From positions 1-7,655 of the forward strand of contig JAUWCF010000036.1 of assembly GCA_030609445.1 (NCBI GenBank): 7,655 bases of DNA, written 5' to 3'. Shown one piece after another: positions 1 to 6,483 of this stretch. The translations under genes were made by a program, and so were the position numbers. The notes beneath the pieces were generated by a model. It made no database searches. It saw only the letters and a list, made by a program, of their open reading frames with translations, and had not been told where the DNA came from. Position 1 is the first letter of the stretch. Every line of letters begins with the position of its first letter. The DNA is from Thermoplasmatota archaeon (lineage in GTDB: Archaea > Thermoplasmatota > E2 > DHVEG-1).

Positions 1-1
1 G

Positions 2-517
2 TCATGTGACTTTGTAGAAGGTACCATTGGATGGGCAGGTTCCTTTAATGAAGACGAATTTGAGGGGGGGATGTTTAAATATGTCCCACCAAGTGGTGAA
101 GATCCTGATTTACATTGCAGTGGAAGCATTTCTTGGGTTAACGTAACAGCAGGCGAAACAGTTACAGATAGTTTCACAGTTCAAAACGTTGGTGGACCTG
201 ACTCATTACTAGATTGGGAAATCAAATCATACCCAGTTTGGGGTAATTGGACGTTTGATCCAGAAAATGGAACAGGTCTGGAAGGAGGCGGTACAGTAAC
301 CATTGATGTCAAAGTAGTTGCTCCTGATGAACCTGAAGAGACATTTACTGGTGAGGTTGTTCTTGTCAACAGTGAAGACCAAAATGATACCTGTACAATT
401 GATGTATCACTTGTTACACCAGTTAGTCAAGAATCGTTGCTCTTCCAGTTTTTGGAAAGAATTTTCGAACGGTTCCCAAACGCGTTTCCAATACTAAGAC
501 ATCTGCTTGGACTGTAA
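2..517 (+). CDS. Secreted/surface protein, C-terminal part (5' end outside window)
   Basis: The frame is open from base 2, so the Met at 71 is internal and the gene begins before the window. The visible 171 residues contain a beta-rich Ig-like domain: a Cys near LHCSG, strands such as DSFTVQNVGG, a DWEI...WGNWTF core, then VDVKVVAP-like and EVVLVN strands, and a second Cys in DTCTID that could pair with the first. Such domains are common in exported archaeal proteins, so an extracellular location is inferred. The last 25 or so residues (FLERIF...FPNAFPILRHLLGL) form an amphipathic, hydrophobic tail after a TPVSQ linker. I recall similar tails in surface proteins of uncultured Thermoplasmata but could not check. 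There is no typical long transmembrane anchor and no catalytic motif. The N-terminal signal peptide and the real function lie outside the window. Confidence 0.8.
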   Translation, partial: SCDFVEGTIGWAGSFNEDEFEGGMFKYVPPSGEDPDLHCSGSISWVNVTAGETVTDSFTVQNVGGPDSLLDWEIKSYPVWGNWTFDPENGTGLEGGGTVTIDVKVVAPDEPEETFTGEVVLVNSEDQNDTCTIDVSLVTPVSQESLLFQFLERIFERFPNAFPILRHLLGL

Positions 518-547
518 AACAGTCCACGTCTCTTTTTTTTCTTTTTT
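508..547 (+). terminator. Hairpin plus T-tract terminator spanning the stop codon
   Basis: Bases 508-515 (TGGACTGT) pair perfectly with 519-526 (ACAGTCCA) around an AAA loop. This is followed by T8-C-T6 at 533-547. The TAA stop of the upstream gene (515-517) lies at the top of the stem, so the terminator starts inside the last two sense codons. Archaea mainly use U-tracts; here a strong hairpin is added. Confidence 0.75.
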
Positions 548-587
548 AATTTTACTAGATACTCTACAGACAACAATACGTTTTATG

Positions 588-597
588 AAAAAGAAAA
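588..597 (-). terminator. U-tract terminator of the smc-scpA-scpB operon
   Basis: On the - strand this reads TTTTCTTTTT, 13 nt after the scpB stop codon. No convincing hairpin precedes it, which is usual for archaeal U-tract termination. It faces the terminator of the convergent gene about 40 bases away. Confidence 0.5.
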
Positions 598-610
598 CAC
601 TCTTATGTCC

Positions 611-1135
611 TTATTTCTTAATTGAACCTATTACTTTTTTTGCAAGAAACTCCCGTATCTCTTCAGGGTTTGTCGAATCAATGCCAAAATATTCAGGGAA
701 AAGCTTTGTTGTAGTCAGCATCTCAGTCGATCCATGTTTTTTTGCATTCACTAGCTTCATAGCTGAGAGTTCATCAACATGATCATATATTTTAGGACCG
801 ACCATTCTCCTCAAATTCGATTGTTTGACAGGTTGATGAAATGCGATAAGTGCAAGGGTTTTCAAATGATGACTTTGTATTTCAGGTTTTGAAACCATTA
901 CTGATTGATCAAAGAATTTCTTCTTCACCTGCATGGTATATTTATTTCCCGCTTTGACTACCTCAATTGAAGTCTCCTTATTTCGCTCAACATTGTACAG
1001 CTTAATAAGTTGCACTAATGCTGCATCAACTTTTTTCTTCGAAAGACCCGTTGCTTCTTTAATCTCTTCTATACTTACTGGAGTACTTGCAGAAAACAAG
1101 ACAGATTCAACAAGACGTTCTTCTTTTACGCCCAT
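611..1135 (-). CDS. scpB: ScpB, segregation and condensation protein B
   Basis: This 174-aa protein is the ScpB subunit (Kite family) of the Smc-ScpAB condensin, which dimerises, binds the ScpA kleisin and helps compact and segregate the chromosome. Two winged-helix domains are visible. The first, about residues 1-75, has the LVESVLFSASTPVSIEEI start typical of the family. The second, about 88-155, has LKTLALIAFHQPVKQSNLRR followed by a YDHVDEL recognition-helix region and the TTTKLFPEYFGI wing and end, matching the usual ScpB core. The length is normal. It starts at an ATG 7 nt after a GAGGG ribosome binding site and is the last gene of the operon. The gap to scpA is only 10 nt, which suggests translational coupling. 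No anomalies are seen in this gene. Confidence 0.93.
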   Translation of the reverse strand: MGVKEERLVESVLFSASTPVSIEEIKEATGLSKKKVDAALVQLIKLYNVERNKETSIEVVKAGNKYTMQVKKKFFDQSVMVSKPEIQSHHLKTLALIAFHQPVKQSNLRRMVGPKIYDHVDELSAMKLVNAKKHGSTEMLTTTKLFPEYFGIDSTNPEEIREFLAKKVIGSIKK

Positions 1136-1142
1136 ATATATT

Positions 1143-1147
1143 CCCTC
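1143..1147 (-). promoter_or_regulatory. scpB ribosome binding site overlapping the scpA stop
   Basis: GAGGG lies 7 nt before the scpB ATG. The scpA TGA stop (1146-1148) shares its GA with this site, so a ribosome terminating on scpA sits directly on the scpB Shine-Dalgarno. It serves as the in-operon standard against which the smc and scpA starts look odd. Confidence 0.7.
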
Positions 1148-2009
1148 ATGTATACCCTATTGTTTTAATATATATTTCTCCAAAAGGAAACTTACGCTGA
1201 TATATCCTAATCTTCTCATCATATGCAAGGAAAAGAACCGAAAGAAACGTCTTTATTCGCTCATCAAAATCATCTGTATTACAGATACTGCTAAGACTCA
1301 TAGATTTTTTAGGATAACTTTGTATCTTTTCCCATACAGCTAGAATATCTTCCTCAAGATGATCTTCATGTGCCGCACCTTTCATAGCTTTACGTGCTTT
1401 TAATGCAAGTCGGTCTCGCTCTTTCTTTCTCATTTGATCAAGAAGTTGATATTCCTCTGCGTCTTTTCGAGCTTGATCAAAAGCGTCAAGAAGTTCGATT
1501 AACGTAATCTTTCGTTTTGAATCACGACGAAGTGGCTCTTCAAGTGGAGGATCTGGGTTTTTCATGACAAGATTGGTATATGAATATCCATCATCGCTTT
1601 CAAACCATGCACCTGTTGGTATATCCTCCCAACCAAAATCATGCTCTTCGTCTTGTTTTGCCTCCATATGAACAACAAGATTGTCGCTTTGCATATGAAG
1701 CACTTTCCAAGCCATATAAATGATACGTCCTGCAGTAATCAAATCTATCTTTTCTTCCTGCGCCTTTTTTAGATACATTGAAGAAAAATTCACAAGATCT
1801 ATATCCCATGGGTTAAGCTGTTGATGAAGAACCAAATCAAAAGCAAGATAAATAGAACGATCAAAAGGACTACCTATAAAGATGCCGTCTCGATCTCTGG
1901 CTATTTTCACCATATCCAAGTATTCATTGATTCGTGACATATCGTTTTCTTCATCGATAAGTGCTTTATGAAAAAGCAGATGATTGATTACTTGGTTATC
2001 TATCTCGAT
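1146..2009 (-). CDS. scpA: ScpA, kleisin subunit of Smc-ScpAB condensin (start uncertain, non-ATG)
   Basis: ScpA is the kleisin that bridges the two Smc heads and binds ScpB. From the first ATG (1938-1940) the protein is 264 aa. The family core GSPFDRSIYLAFDLV...NPWDIDLV and GRIIYMAWKVLHMQS is at residues 23-86. An acidic linker follows, and a C-terminal winged helix that binds the Smc head lies at about 195-264. The frame stays open upstream of that ATG to a TAA at 2025-2027 and encodes NQVINHLLFHKALIDEEND, which resembles the usual kleisin N-terminal segment, so the ATG is probably internal. No ATG, GTG or TTG occurs in that extension. I place the start at ATC 2007-2009, 7 nt after a GAGGTG, giving 287 aa; ATA at 2013-2015 is an alternative, and the ATG at 1940 is the conservative choice. 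The ATG itself has no Shine-Dalgarno. Function is sure; the start is not. Confidence 0.9.
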   Translation of the reverse strand: MEIDNQVINHLLFHKALIDEENDMSRINEYLDMVKIARDRDGIFIGSPFDRSIYLAFDLVLHQQLNPWDIDLVNFSSMYLKKAQEEKIDLITAGRIIYMAWKVLHMQSDNLVVHMEAKQDEEHDFGWEDIPTGAWFESDDGYSYTNLVMKNPDPPLEEPLRRDSKRKITLIELLDAFDQARKDAEEYQLLDQMRKKERDRLALKARKAMKGAAHEDHLEEDILAVWEKIQSYPKKSMSLSSICNTDDFDERIKTFLSVLFLAYDEKIRIYQRKFPFGEIYIKTIGYT

Positions 2010-2011
2010 AT

Positions 2012-5000
2012 CTATACACCTCTTTTAGTCGTCGGTATCTCTCCTTTAGGGCCAATGGAGTCAGGATCGATGTTTCCAATCATTTCAGATATTCCTGAAT
2101 CATGCATGGTAACTCCATAAATATGATTTGCTTCTTTTAAAACGATCTTTCGAAGGGACACATTAATGAACTGAGAATGTTCTGATTTTTCTTTAATCAT
2201 CCTGGAAACAGTTTCTGCATTAACGCCGTCAAGAAACATATCAATTTCATCAAGAACATAAAACGGACTTGGATCATACTGCTGAATTGCAAAAATAAAG
2301 GCAAGTGATGCAATACTTTTTTCACCACCAGAAAGTGCGTCTAAACGAAGGATTTTTTTACCACGTGGACGTGCCTTAATGGTGAGACCGTGTTCAAAGA
2401 TGTTTTCTTCATCTTCTAGAAGAAGTTCTGCTTCGCCACCTTCTGAAAGTTGTGCATATATCTCTTTAAAGTTTTTATTTACTATATCATAGATTTCAAA
2501 GAAACGCTCTCTTTTTTTACTTGCAACTTCATCCACAAGCTTTACAAGGTTTTTTCTTTGATCTTTAAGATGTCCTACATCCTCATCAAATCTCTTCTTT
2601 CGTTCCATTTGATGTTCATATTCTTCAAGAGCTCGCATATTCACAGGTTCAAGTTCTTGCATGTTTTCTTCGATACCTCGAATTGATTCCTTGAGTGATT
2701 CAATACCTGGAAGCTTTTTATCAGTAATTTCAACATTATAAAGCGCTAGTTCTTGGTTCAATTCCTTTACCGAGTCATCCAACGTAGGAAATCTATATTT
2801 TGCTCGGGAGATAAGATCAAGATATGATTCAGCACGAGTAGAAATTTTATCAAGTTCATTCTCTAGCGTAACAGTTTTTTTATACGCTTCATCACGTTGA
2901 ACAGCAAACTGTTTGACTTTACCAGTCATCTGCTCTTCAACTGTCATCAAAGCCTTCAGTTCATCTTGATGACGGGCCCTTGCTTCTTTTAAGTCAGTTA
3001 TTGATGATTTAAAAGACTCAATTTCTTTATCATTTGATTCTATTTTCTGAGAAATCTCATCTTTTCGCTCCTGGATAAGTTCTCTCTTCTTTTGCAGTGT
3101 TTCATGTTCAGAACGAAGCTTCAAAAGAGTCTCTTGATATTCTAACACTTCTTTTTCAAGATCACGAACTTCATGTGCAATTTCTTTTTTCGAGCCTTTC
3201 AGAAGATTTTTTCCTTTCTCCTCTTTTTGGATATCGAGTTCTTCACGTCGCTTCTCAAACTCATCGATTGTAGAAACAATAGCTTCTCTCTTCGCAACTA
3301 TCGTTTTCTTTTCTTCTATTTTTATTTCAAGATCTTTTGAAATAACATCAAGTTTTCCAGAGTATTCTTTCTTTCTAATTTCAATATCTTTCCCCTGTGT
3401 ATAGTGATCGACCTCTGCTTTTAATGTTCTGAGATTGCTTTCCAGTTCAGATATTTCTTTTTTTAACTCCGATAGTTCTTCAGAGACTAAATCCTGACTT
3501 TCTTCTGCTGCACGAAGTTTACTAGATACGTCATCTAATTTGTTTTCATCAGCACTTCCAAATGAGAGATGAATTTTTGGTGCACTCCCGCCAATCATAG
3601 CTCCGCTAGCCTCTATCAAATTTCCTTTCATATCAACAAGGCGAACGCCACCCATAAGACGACGGGCATCACTGAGGTTGTCAACAATTATTGTATCGCC
3701 AAAGACATACCAAAAAGCTCCACGATATTCTTCTTTGAATTTCACAAGATCAAATGCAAAACCATGTGATTTCTCGTCTTTTACAGTCATGAGTGCTTTC
3801 GCTCGTGGTTTTCCTACAATCATTTTGTTTAATGGTAGAAACGTAGCACGGCCAAGTTTTCTTTTATGTAAGTATGAAATAGCTTCAGCAGCAGCGGCAT
3901 CATCATCAACAACAATTGATTGCATCCGAGCACCTGCCGCAATTTCCAAAGAGGTTTCGTACTTTTCATCAACTGATGCAAGCTCTGCAATCGTCCCGCG
4001 AACTCCTTGCAGTCCACCAGTATTACGAGCGTCAAGAATCGAGTTAACCGCTACATTATATTTCGCATGTATCGATTGTAATGCATCATACTCAGCTTGT
4101 AGTTTTGATTTTTCCCGCTGAAGTTTCAGTATTGCTTTTTCAAGATCGGAAAGTTGTTCGGTAAGTTCCGATTCTTTTCTTTTCCTCTCAAAAAGTTGTT
4201 TCTCAAGAGTTTTTACCTTCGTGCTGCCTTCTGCTTTATCTTTCTGTATCTCCCCAGATTGCCAGTCGATATCTTTTAGTTCAAATTCATAGGTGGATTT
4301 TGTCTCTTGCATCTCAGCAATTTGTAATTCAAGTGCATCAATGTTATCGTTTATCCTATCCCGCTTTAGTTTCAACTCATGGATATCGCTTTGTTTTTCA
4401 TTGTACTCCTCACGCATTTTTACAAGTTCCCTTGTAATATCCATGGAAGTATCATCGGATTTAGCAAGTTCTTCCTTCAATAGAATAAGTTTTGCTTCTT
4501 GCTCATGTACTGTTGACTCAGTTTCCTGAATCGTTTCGTCAAGTTCATTTTGTTGAATCTGAAAATCTTCAAGCTCTTTTGTGATATTTTCAAGCGTTGA
4601 TTCAAGTTCTTTTTTCTCATTTTTCAGTTCTAAAATCTCGTCATTTGAATAATTGATTTTTTCTTCTATCTTAATCTCTTCTGTCCTGAAAGAGTCAATT
4701 TTTTCTTTGATTTCATGTGCTTCATCACCACCGATATCACTGACTTTCTTTTCAATTTCTTCTAGCTCCTGCATAAACTCGGTGTATTGGCGTTTGAGGC
4801 TCTCCTTTTTTTCGTCTAGCATACTTTGTTCATTTTCATAAGATTCAATTTGTCTGCTAACCTCCACTATCTGATTTTCCACTTCCTCTTTCTTTTTTTG
4901 TGCTATCTTTGCTTTTGTCTCATACAGTTTATCTTTGAGTTCCTTGTAGCGATATGCCGCATCTCTATCTTTTTTCAGCTGACGTGTCTGACTTGTTATT

Positions 5001-5617
5001 TCATTTAATATAATCTTGATTCTTTCAAGATTTTTCTCAACGTCATCTCGTTCTTTCTCAGCTTTTTTGATATCATTATCAAACGTACTAATGCCTGCAA
5101 CATCATCAATTATTTTTCTTAGGTCAACAGACCCCATTTTTACTAAATTTGTTACATCGCCTTGTTTGACAATGTTGTATCCATCTCCAGAAATACGTGC
5201 GTGAGTCAGAACATCAACAAACTCGGAGTATGAAGCAGTATGGCTATTAATGTAAAAATAGCTATAGTAGTTGTCAGAGTCATTTTTTAACGGTGCACGT
5301 TTTATCATCCTTGTTAGAGTTACTTCATCGGATTCAACAGGCATTTTTCTTTGGGAGTTATCAAAAACAAGGGATACTTTGCAGAATTTTGCAGGGTTTT
5401 TATGTTTCTTACCTCCATTAAAAATAAGATCAGTTAGTCGTCCTGCACGCATGACTTTTGAACTTTTTGGCCCCAATACAAAGAGAATTGCATCGACAAT
5501 GTTACTCTTTCCAGATCCATTTGGTCCTGTTACAGCTGTAAATCCAGGGAAAAAAGGTACGGTTAGTTTTTTTCCGAATGATTTAAAATTTTCCATCTGA
5601 ACTTCTTTAAGGTACAG
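2012..5617 (-). CDS. smc: Smc, chromosome segregation ATPase (probable CTG start)
   Basis: Smc is the ATPase of the archaeal/bacterial condensin, a dimer of long coiled-coil arms that extrudes or tethers DNA. Residues here are numbered from the first ATG (5594-5596). Walker A is GPNGSGKSN at 24-32. The first coiled-coil arm runs from about 175 to 525. The hinge, about 528-672, starts GLQGVRGTIAEL and includes LVDMKGNLIEASGAMIGG. The returning arm follows to about 1040. The ABC signature LSGGEKS is at 1088-1094 and Walker B FYVLDEID at 1112-1119. From that ATG the protein is 1194 aa and lacks the first beta strand normal for Smc. The seven codons upstream encode (L/M)YLKEVQ, restoring the classic MYLKEV-x-MENFKSFG start, and their first codon is CTG, 6 nt after GAGGG. 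I therefore start at CTG 5617, giving 1201 aa. It is the first gene of the smc-scpA-scpB operon. Confidence 0.95.
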   Translation of the reverse strand: MYLKEVQMENFKSFGKKLTVPFFPGFTAVTGPNGSGKSNIVDAILFVLGPKSSKVMRAGRLTDLIFNGGKKHKNPAKFCKVSLVFDNSQRKMPVESDEVTLTRMIKRAPLKNDSDNYYSYFYINSHTASYSEFVDVLTHARISGDGYNIVKQGDVTNLVKMGSVDLRKIIDDVAGISTFDNDIKKAEKERDDVEKNLERIKIILNEITSQTRQLKKDRDAAYRYKELKDKLYETKAKIAQKKKEEVENQIVEVSRQIESYENEQSMLDEKKESLKRQYTEFMQELEEIEKKVSDIGGDEAHEIKEKIDSFRTEEIKIEEKINYSNDEILELKNEKKELESTLENITKELEDFQIQQNELDETIQETESTVHEQEAKLILLKEELAKSDDTSMDITRELVKMREEYNEKQSDIHELKLKRDRINDNIDALELQIAEMQETKSTYEFELKDIDWQSGEIQKDKAEGSTKVKTLEKQLFERKRKESELTEQLSDLEKAILKLQREKSKLQAEYDALQSIHAKYNVAVNSILDARNTGGLQGVRGTIAELASVDEKYETSLEIAAGARMQSIVVDDDAAAAEAISYLHKRKLGRATFLPLNKMIVGKPRAKALMTVKDEKSHGFAFDLVKFKEEYRGAFWYVFGDTIIVDNLSDARRLMGGVRLVDMKGNLIEASGAMIGGSAPKIHLSFGSADENKLDDVSSKLRAAEESQDLVSEELSELKKEISELESNLRTLKAEVDHYTQGKDIEIRKKEYSGKLDVISKDLEIKIEEKKTIVAKREAIVSTIDEFEKRREELDIQKEEKGKNLLKGSKKEIAHEVRDLEKEVLEYQETLLKLRSEHETLQKKRELIQERKDEISQKIESNDKEIESFKSSITDLKEARARHQDELKALMTVEEQMTGKVKQFAVQRDEAYKKTVTLENELDKISTRAESYLDLISRAKYRFPTLDDSVKELNQELALYNVEITDKKLPGIESLKESIRGIEENMQELEPVNMRALEEYEHQMERKKRFDEDVGHLKDQRKNLVKLVDEVASKKRERFFEIYDIVNKNFKEIYAQLSEGGEAELLLEDEENIFEHGLTIKARPRGKKILRLDALSGGEKSIASLAFIFAIQQYDPSPFYVLDEIDMFLDGVNAETVSRMIKEKSEHSQFINVSLRKIVLKEANHIYGVTMHDSGISEMIGNIDPDSIGPKGEIPTTKRGV
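2017..2022 (-). promoter_or_regulatory. Putative scpA ribosome binding site inside the smc 3' end
   Basis: GAGGTG is a good match to the archaeal anti-Shine-Dalgarno. It lies in the last sense codons of smc, whose TAG is at 2012-2014. Seven bases downstream the scpA frame has ATC, with an in-frame ATA closer in that overlaps the smc stop. The site supports scpA initiation here, 69 nt before its first ATG. Confidence 0.5.
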
Positions 5618-5630
5618 GTATATCCCTCAT
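5607..5630 (-). other. Possible 7-codon upstream ORF overlapping the smc start
   Basis: An ATG at 5628-5630 opens MRDIPVP and stops at TAA 5607-5609, in a different frame from smc. It contains the smc Shine-Dalgarno and overlaps the CTG. No SD of its own is seen. It may be chance, or it may compete with smc initiation. Confidence 0.2.
5624..5628 (-). promoter_or_regulatory. smc ribosome binding site positioned for a CTG start
   Basis: GAGGG is followed by a 6-nt spacer and then the in-frame CTG at 5615-5617, close to the 7-nt spacing of the same motif before the scpB ATG. The first in-frame ATG is 27 nt away from the site, too far for it to serve that codon. This site decides the start call. 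Confidence 0.65.
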
Positions 5631-5700
5631 GCCAATGTCGAAAGCGCATACGCTATTTGTTCAGCGCTGTTTGCATCCCATATTATGGTAACAAAAAACT

Positions 5701-5710
5701 GTATATAAAA
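5701..5710 (-). promoter_or_regulatory. TATA box of the smc operon
   Basis: On the - strand this reads TTTTATATAC, preceded by the A-rich ACAAAA as a possible BRE. The predicted transcription start about 25 nt downstream falls near 5680, giving a leader of roughly 60 nt before the CTG. That leader contains AGCGC (5643-5647) and GCGCT (5664-5668), which can pair, and two tiny ORFs. Confidence 0.5.
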
Positions 5711-5749
5711 TTTTGTAGATTTTAGTTAAAAGATTAAGGCCACCTTATT

Positions 5750-5775
5750 TTTTATTATTTGGATAAATAATAAAA
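5750..5775. repeat. Perfect 11-bp AT-only inverted repeat with 4-nt loop
   Basis: TTTTATTATTT (5750-5760) and AAATAATAAAA (5765-5775) are exact inverse copies around GGAT. The repeat lies about 40 bp upstream of the smc TATA box, inside the non-coding stretch 5618-5931, where no gene is visible on either strand. It could be a terminator for the tRNA-Phe transcript or a protein-binding palindrome; the sequence does not decide. Confidence 0.5.
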
Positions 5776-5931
5776 CAAATATAAAAATTATAGTTTTATG
5801 TAAAATGTTTCATTCAGGTACTATTTTAAAAAGACTGTTCTTTTCTCTTCGTATTTGTTTTCGGGATGTCTGTATATTTATTTCCAATCAAAATTAGTAA
5901 TGCATTGGGGACATTTAACCCTTGTGCATAG

Positions 5932-6004
5932 TGCCGCAGGAGGGGCTCGAACCCTCGACATCACGGTCTTCAGCCGTGCACTCTCCCAACTGAGTTACCG
6001 CGGC
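5932..6004 (-). tRNA. tRNA-Phe (anticodon GAA)
   Basis: The - strand folds into a complete 73-nt cloverleaf. The acceptor GCCGCGG pairs with CTGCGGC (one G-U). The D arm is ACTC/GAGT with AGTTGGGA in the loop. The anticodon stem CACGG/CCGTG carries loop CTGAAGA, so the anticodon is GAA. The T arm is GAGGG/CCCTC with TTCGAGC, and the discriminator is A. CCA is not encoded and must be added after transcription. There is no intron. It lies 22 nt downstream of the winged-helix gene on the same strand. A TATA-like CATAAAAACG at 6036-6045, inside the end of that gene, could give it its own promoter with a leader of about 10 nt; otherwise it is co-transcribed and processed. Confidence 0.97.
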
Positions 6005-6026
6005 ATAAATGGAGAGAGAACAAAGT

Positions 6027-6347
6027 CTAATCAAGCGTTTTTATGATGTCGCTAATGACTCCATTCATTTCTCTAAGTTTAGACCGTAATAAGGGAACTG
6101 TTTCTGTTATATTATTAGTAGTGACAGCTCCTTGCGGTGAAGGCTCAATAAGCCCTTCTTGTTCCAATATCCTTAAAGAATATCTAACCATATGTTGAGG
6201 ATGTTTTGTAAGCTCAGATAGTTTTATTATCCCTGCAGGTTCATTCTCTTTAAGGACTTCAAGTACCTTAACATGTCTTTTTAATATATCCAACTCAGTC
6301 TCAATGACGTTTGTAAGGACAAATCTTTCTTTTTTTTCATGTGCCAT
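6027..6347 (-). CDS. Small winged-helix transcriptional regulator
   Basis: This 106-aa protein is a predicted archaeal DNA-binding regulator; its target is unknown. Residues 15-34 form a helix (ETELDILKRHVKVLEVLKEN). About 36-65 make the helix-turn-helix, with KLSELTKHPQHMVRYSLRIL as turn and recognition helix, and GLIEPSPQGAVTT (65-77) is the wing. A charged C-terminal helix at about 84-105 (LLRSKLREMNGVISDIIKT) probably dimerises. No ligand-binding domain is present. The ATG at 6345-6347 is preceded by GGGGT at 7 nt, a partial Shine-Dalgarno. The gene diverges from nop5, and a 10-bp palindrome sits at its own predicted transcription start, so autorepression is plausible. I do not recognise a named family member. 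Confidence 0.75.
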   Translation of the reverse strand: MAHEKKERFVLTNVIETELDILKRHVKVLEVLKENEPAGIIKLSELTKHPQHMVRYSLRILEQEGLIEPSPQGAVTTNNITETVPLLRSKLREMNGVISDIIKTLD

Positions 6348-6371
6348 TAAAATACCCCATTAATTGTATAC

Positions 6372-6381
6372 GTGTTAACAC
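6372..6381. promoter_or_regulatory. Palindrome GTGTTAACAC, candidate autoregulatory operator
   Basis: This perfect 10-bp palindrome lies 25-34 bp upstream of the winged-helix ATG and about 26 bp downstream of its TATA box centre, so it covers the predicted transcription start. Archaeal repressors often bind at this position. Operator function is inferred. Confidence 0.4.
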
Positions 6382-6397
6382 ACATAATTATTAATCC

Positions 6398-6408
6398 TAT
6401 ATTTAAAA
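6398..6408 (-). promoter_or_regulatory. TATA box of the winged-helix gene
   Basis: TTTTAAATATA on the - strand is the best TATA match upstream of the regulator. A start about 25 nt downstream falls near 6377, leaving a leader of about 30 nt. Confidence 0.45.
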
Positions 6409-6449
6409 TCTATTTAAGTTGATTTCGGTAGTTTCCATCGTAAACTTCA

Positions 6450-6457
6450 TTAAAAAG
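6450..6457 (+). promoter_or_regulatory. Possible TATA box of nop5
   Basis: TTAAAAAG is centred about 30 bp before the nop5 ATG, which would give a leaderless or nearly leaderless mRNA. That fits the lack of a Shine-Dalgarno directly before the ATG. An alternative box, CTATTTAAG at 6410-6418, would give a leader of about 40 nt. Confidence 0.3.
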
Positions 6458-6483
6458 GATGCTCTTACCATATAAGATTCATA

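Noticed and set aside
507..782. A 91-residue + strand open frame across the terminator region
   Set aside because: It begins inside the end of the surface protein gene, crosses two T-tracts and then runs antisense to scpB.
3678..4121. A 147-residue + strand open frame opposite smc, and several shorter ones
   Set aside because: They are antisense to well-conserved Smc hinge and arm sequence; serine- and phenylalanine-rich translations are typical of shadows of coiled-coil genes.
5618..5931. Possible small RNA gene or C/D box guide RNA near smc
   Set aside because: I looked for C box (RTGATGA) with D box (CTGA) on both strands and found no pair at suitable spacing; only the AT hairpin and promoter elements stand out.
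5855..6046. A 63-residue + strand open frame
   Set aside because: It reads antisense through tRNA-Phe, including its invariant arms, and has no recognisable protein features.
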